Positions 34,657-34,842 of a DNA stretch of 34,842 bases are shown piece by piece. Location: positions 1 to 34,842 of IMG/VR virus record IMGVR_UViG_3300025420_000014; one strand, written 5' to 3'. The notes beneath the pieces were generated by a model. It saw nothing but the letters and a program-made list of their open reading frames with translations. It had not been told where the DNA came from and searched no databases. The DNA comes from a virus. Every line of letters starts with the position of its first letter. Position 1 is the stretch's first letter. Both the position numbers and the translations under genes were made by a program.

Positions 34657-34842
34657 TATTTTCCCAATTTAAAAGTGCATCTAACGGAATGTACATCGTC
34701 TAGCTCTTGAATTTTTAGGTTATAACAATCGTCTTTTATCTCAAAATTGTTATCCCCGTCTAAAGTTCCTTTTTTGACAAAGTTTGCTTGCTTGTAAAAC
34801 TGTGGTTTTTCTATGATTCCTAGTACCCATGCCTTATCAAAT
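34656..34842 (-). CDS. PD-(D/E)XK-type nuclease, 3' part (begins at 484 across the circle join)
   Basis: This is the C-terminal end of the nuclease gene that starts at 484. The final residues read DDVHSVRCTFKLGK before TAA at 34658-34656. The stretch 34682-34842 duplicates 1-161; the segment 34656-34681 completes the 169-residue product. The single difference between the two copies changes a Leu codon silently (CTC or CTA). The catalytic motifs lie in the part at 1-484. Confidence 0.75.
   Translation of the reverse strand, partial: FDKAWVLGIIEKPQFYKQANFVKKGTLDGDNNFEIKDDCYNLKIQELDDVHSVRCTFKLGK
34682..34842. repeat. Terminal direct repeat, right copy
   Basis: Repeats bases 1-161 with one mismatch (34716 T against 35 G). 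Together they indicate that the unique length is about 34,681 bp and the molecule is circular or circularly permuted. Confidence 0.95.

Noticed and set aside
1-34842. tRNA genes, transposon ends, integrase and attachment sites
   Set aside because: I looked for the T-loop GGTTCGAATCC-type signal, transposase motifs and tyrosine or serine recombinase motifs and saw none. A tRNAscan-SE and profile search would be decisive.

Overview
The window is an AT-rich genome of a tailed, double-stranded DNA phage that looks complete. Its last 161 bases (34682-34842) repeat its first 161 (1-161) with one mismatch, and a nuclease gene running off the left edge continues in frame from the right edge. I therefore read it as one circular or terminally redundant molecule of about 34.68 kb. 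A P22-like portal, a long internal-protein (ejection) block and the absence of a tape-measure gene suggest a podovirus-like virion. An Rz/Rz1-type spanin pair with a GH108-type endolysin shows that the host is Gram-negative. The host genus cannot be read from the sequence; a freshwater betaproteobacterium is only a guess.

Layout. (1) Leftward genes: a RecB-like exonuclease, an SSB-like protein and a small protein (2772 to 1200), then a second leftward operon from a promoter at 1077-1105. That operon crosses the circle junction and carries small proteins, the split PD-(D/E)XK nuclease and three more small genes, ending at 33899. (2) A Cro/YdaS-like regulator (2883-3113) faces the leftward operon across a 110-bp control region. 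(3) Rightward early genes (3595-5598) are many, small and overlapping; they include an O-like replication protein and a Ref-like HNH nuclease. (4) A 512-bp non-coding region (5599-6110) between convergent genes holds a 21/22-bp-phased iteron array and an AT-rich core, which is the best candidate replication origin. (5) A leftward pair, SprT-like protease and metallophosphoesterase (6111-7681). (6) Rightward accessory genes (7737-9813): a VRR-NUC nuclease, a 2OG-Fe(II) oxygenase and a DUF5856-like protein. (7) The morphogenesis block (9849-31358): small and large terminase, portal, an HNH/AP2 homing endonuclease, a fibre-like protein, a glycosyltransferase, scaffold, capsid, decoration, adaptor, hub, GNAT enzyme, a Q/N-rich S74 protein, ejection proteins and an S74 tail fibre. 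(8) Lysis genes (31696-33912).

Main observations. The major capsid gene is split by a 245-nt group I intron (19153-19397) for which I can trace P1, P2, P3, P7, P8 and P9 helices. A 14-bp palindrome, TTAAGNTANCTTAA, recurs upstream of several operons, once filling a promoter spacer exactly; it is probably the operator of the Cro-like protein. An Rz1-type lipoprotein gene is nested inside the Rz-type gene. The glycosyltransferase has lost its ATG-containing N-terminus through an apparent single-base frameshift. No DNA polymerase, helicase, integrase, partition genes, tRNA or CRISPR was seen, so the phage probably borrows the host replisome through its own initiator and origin.
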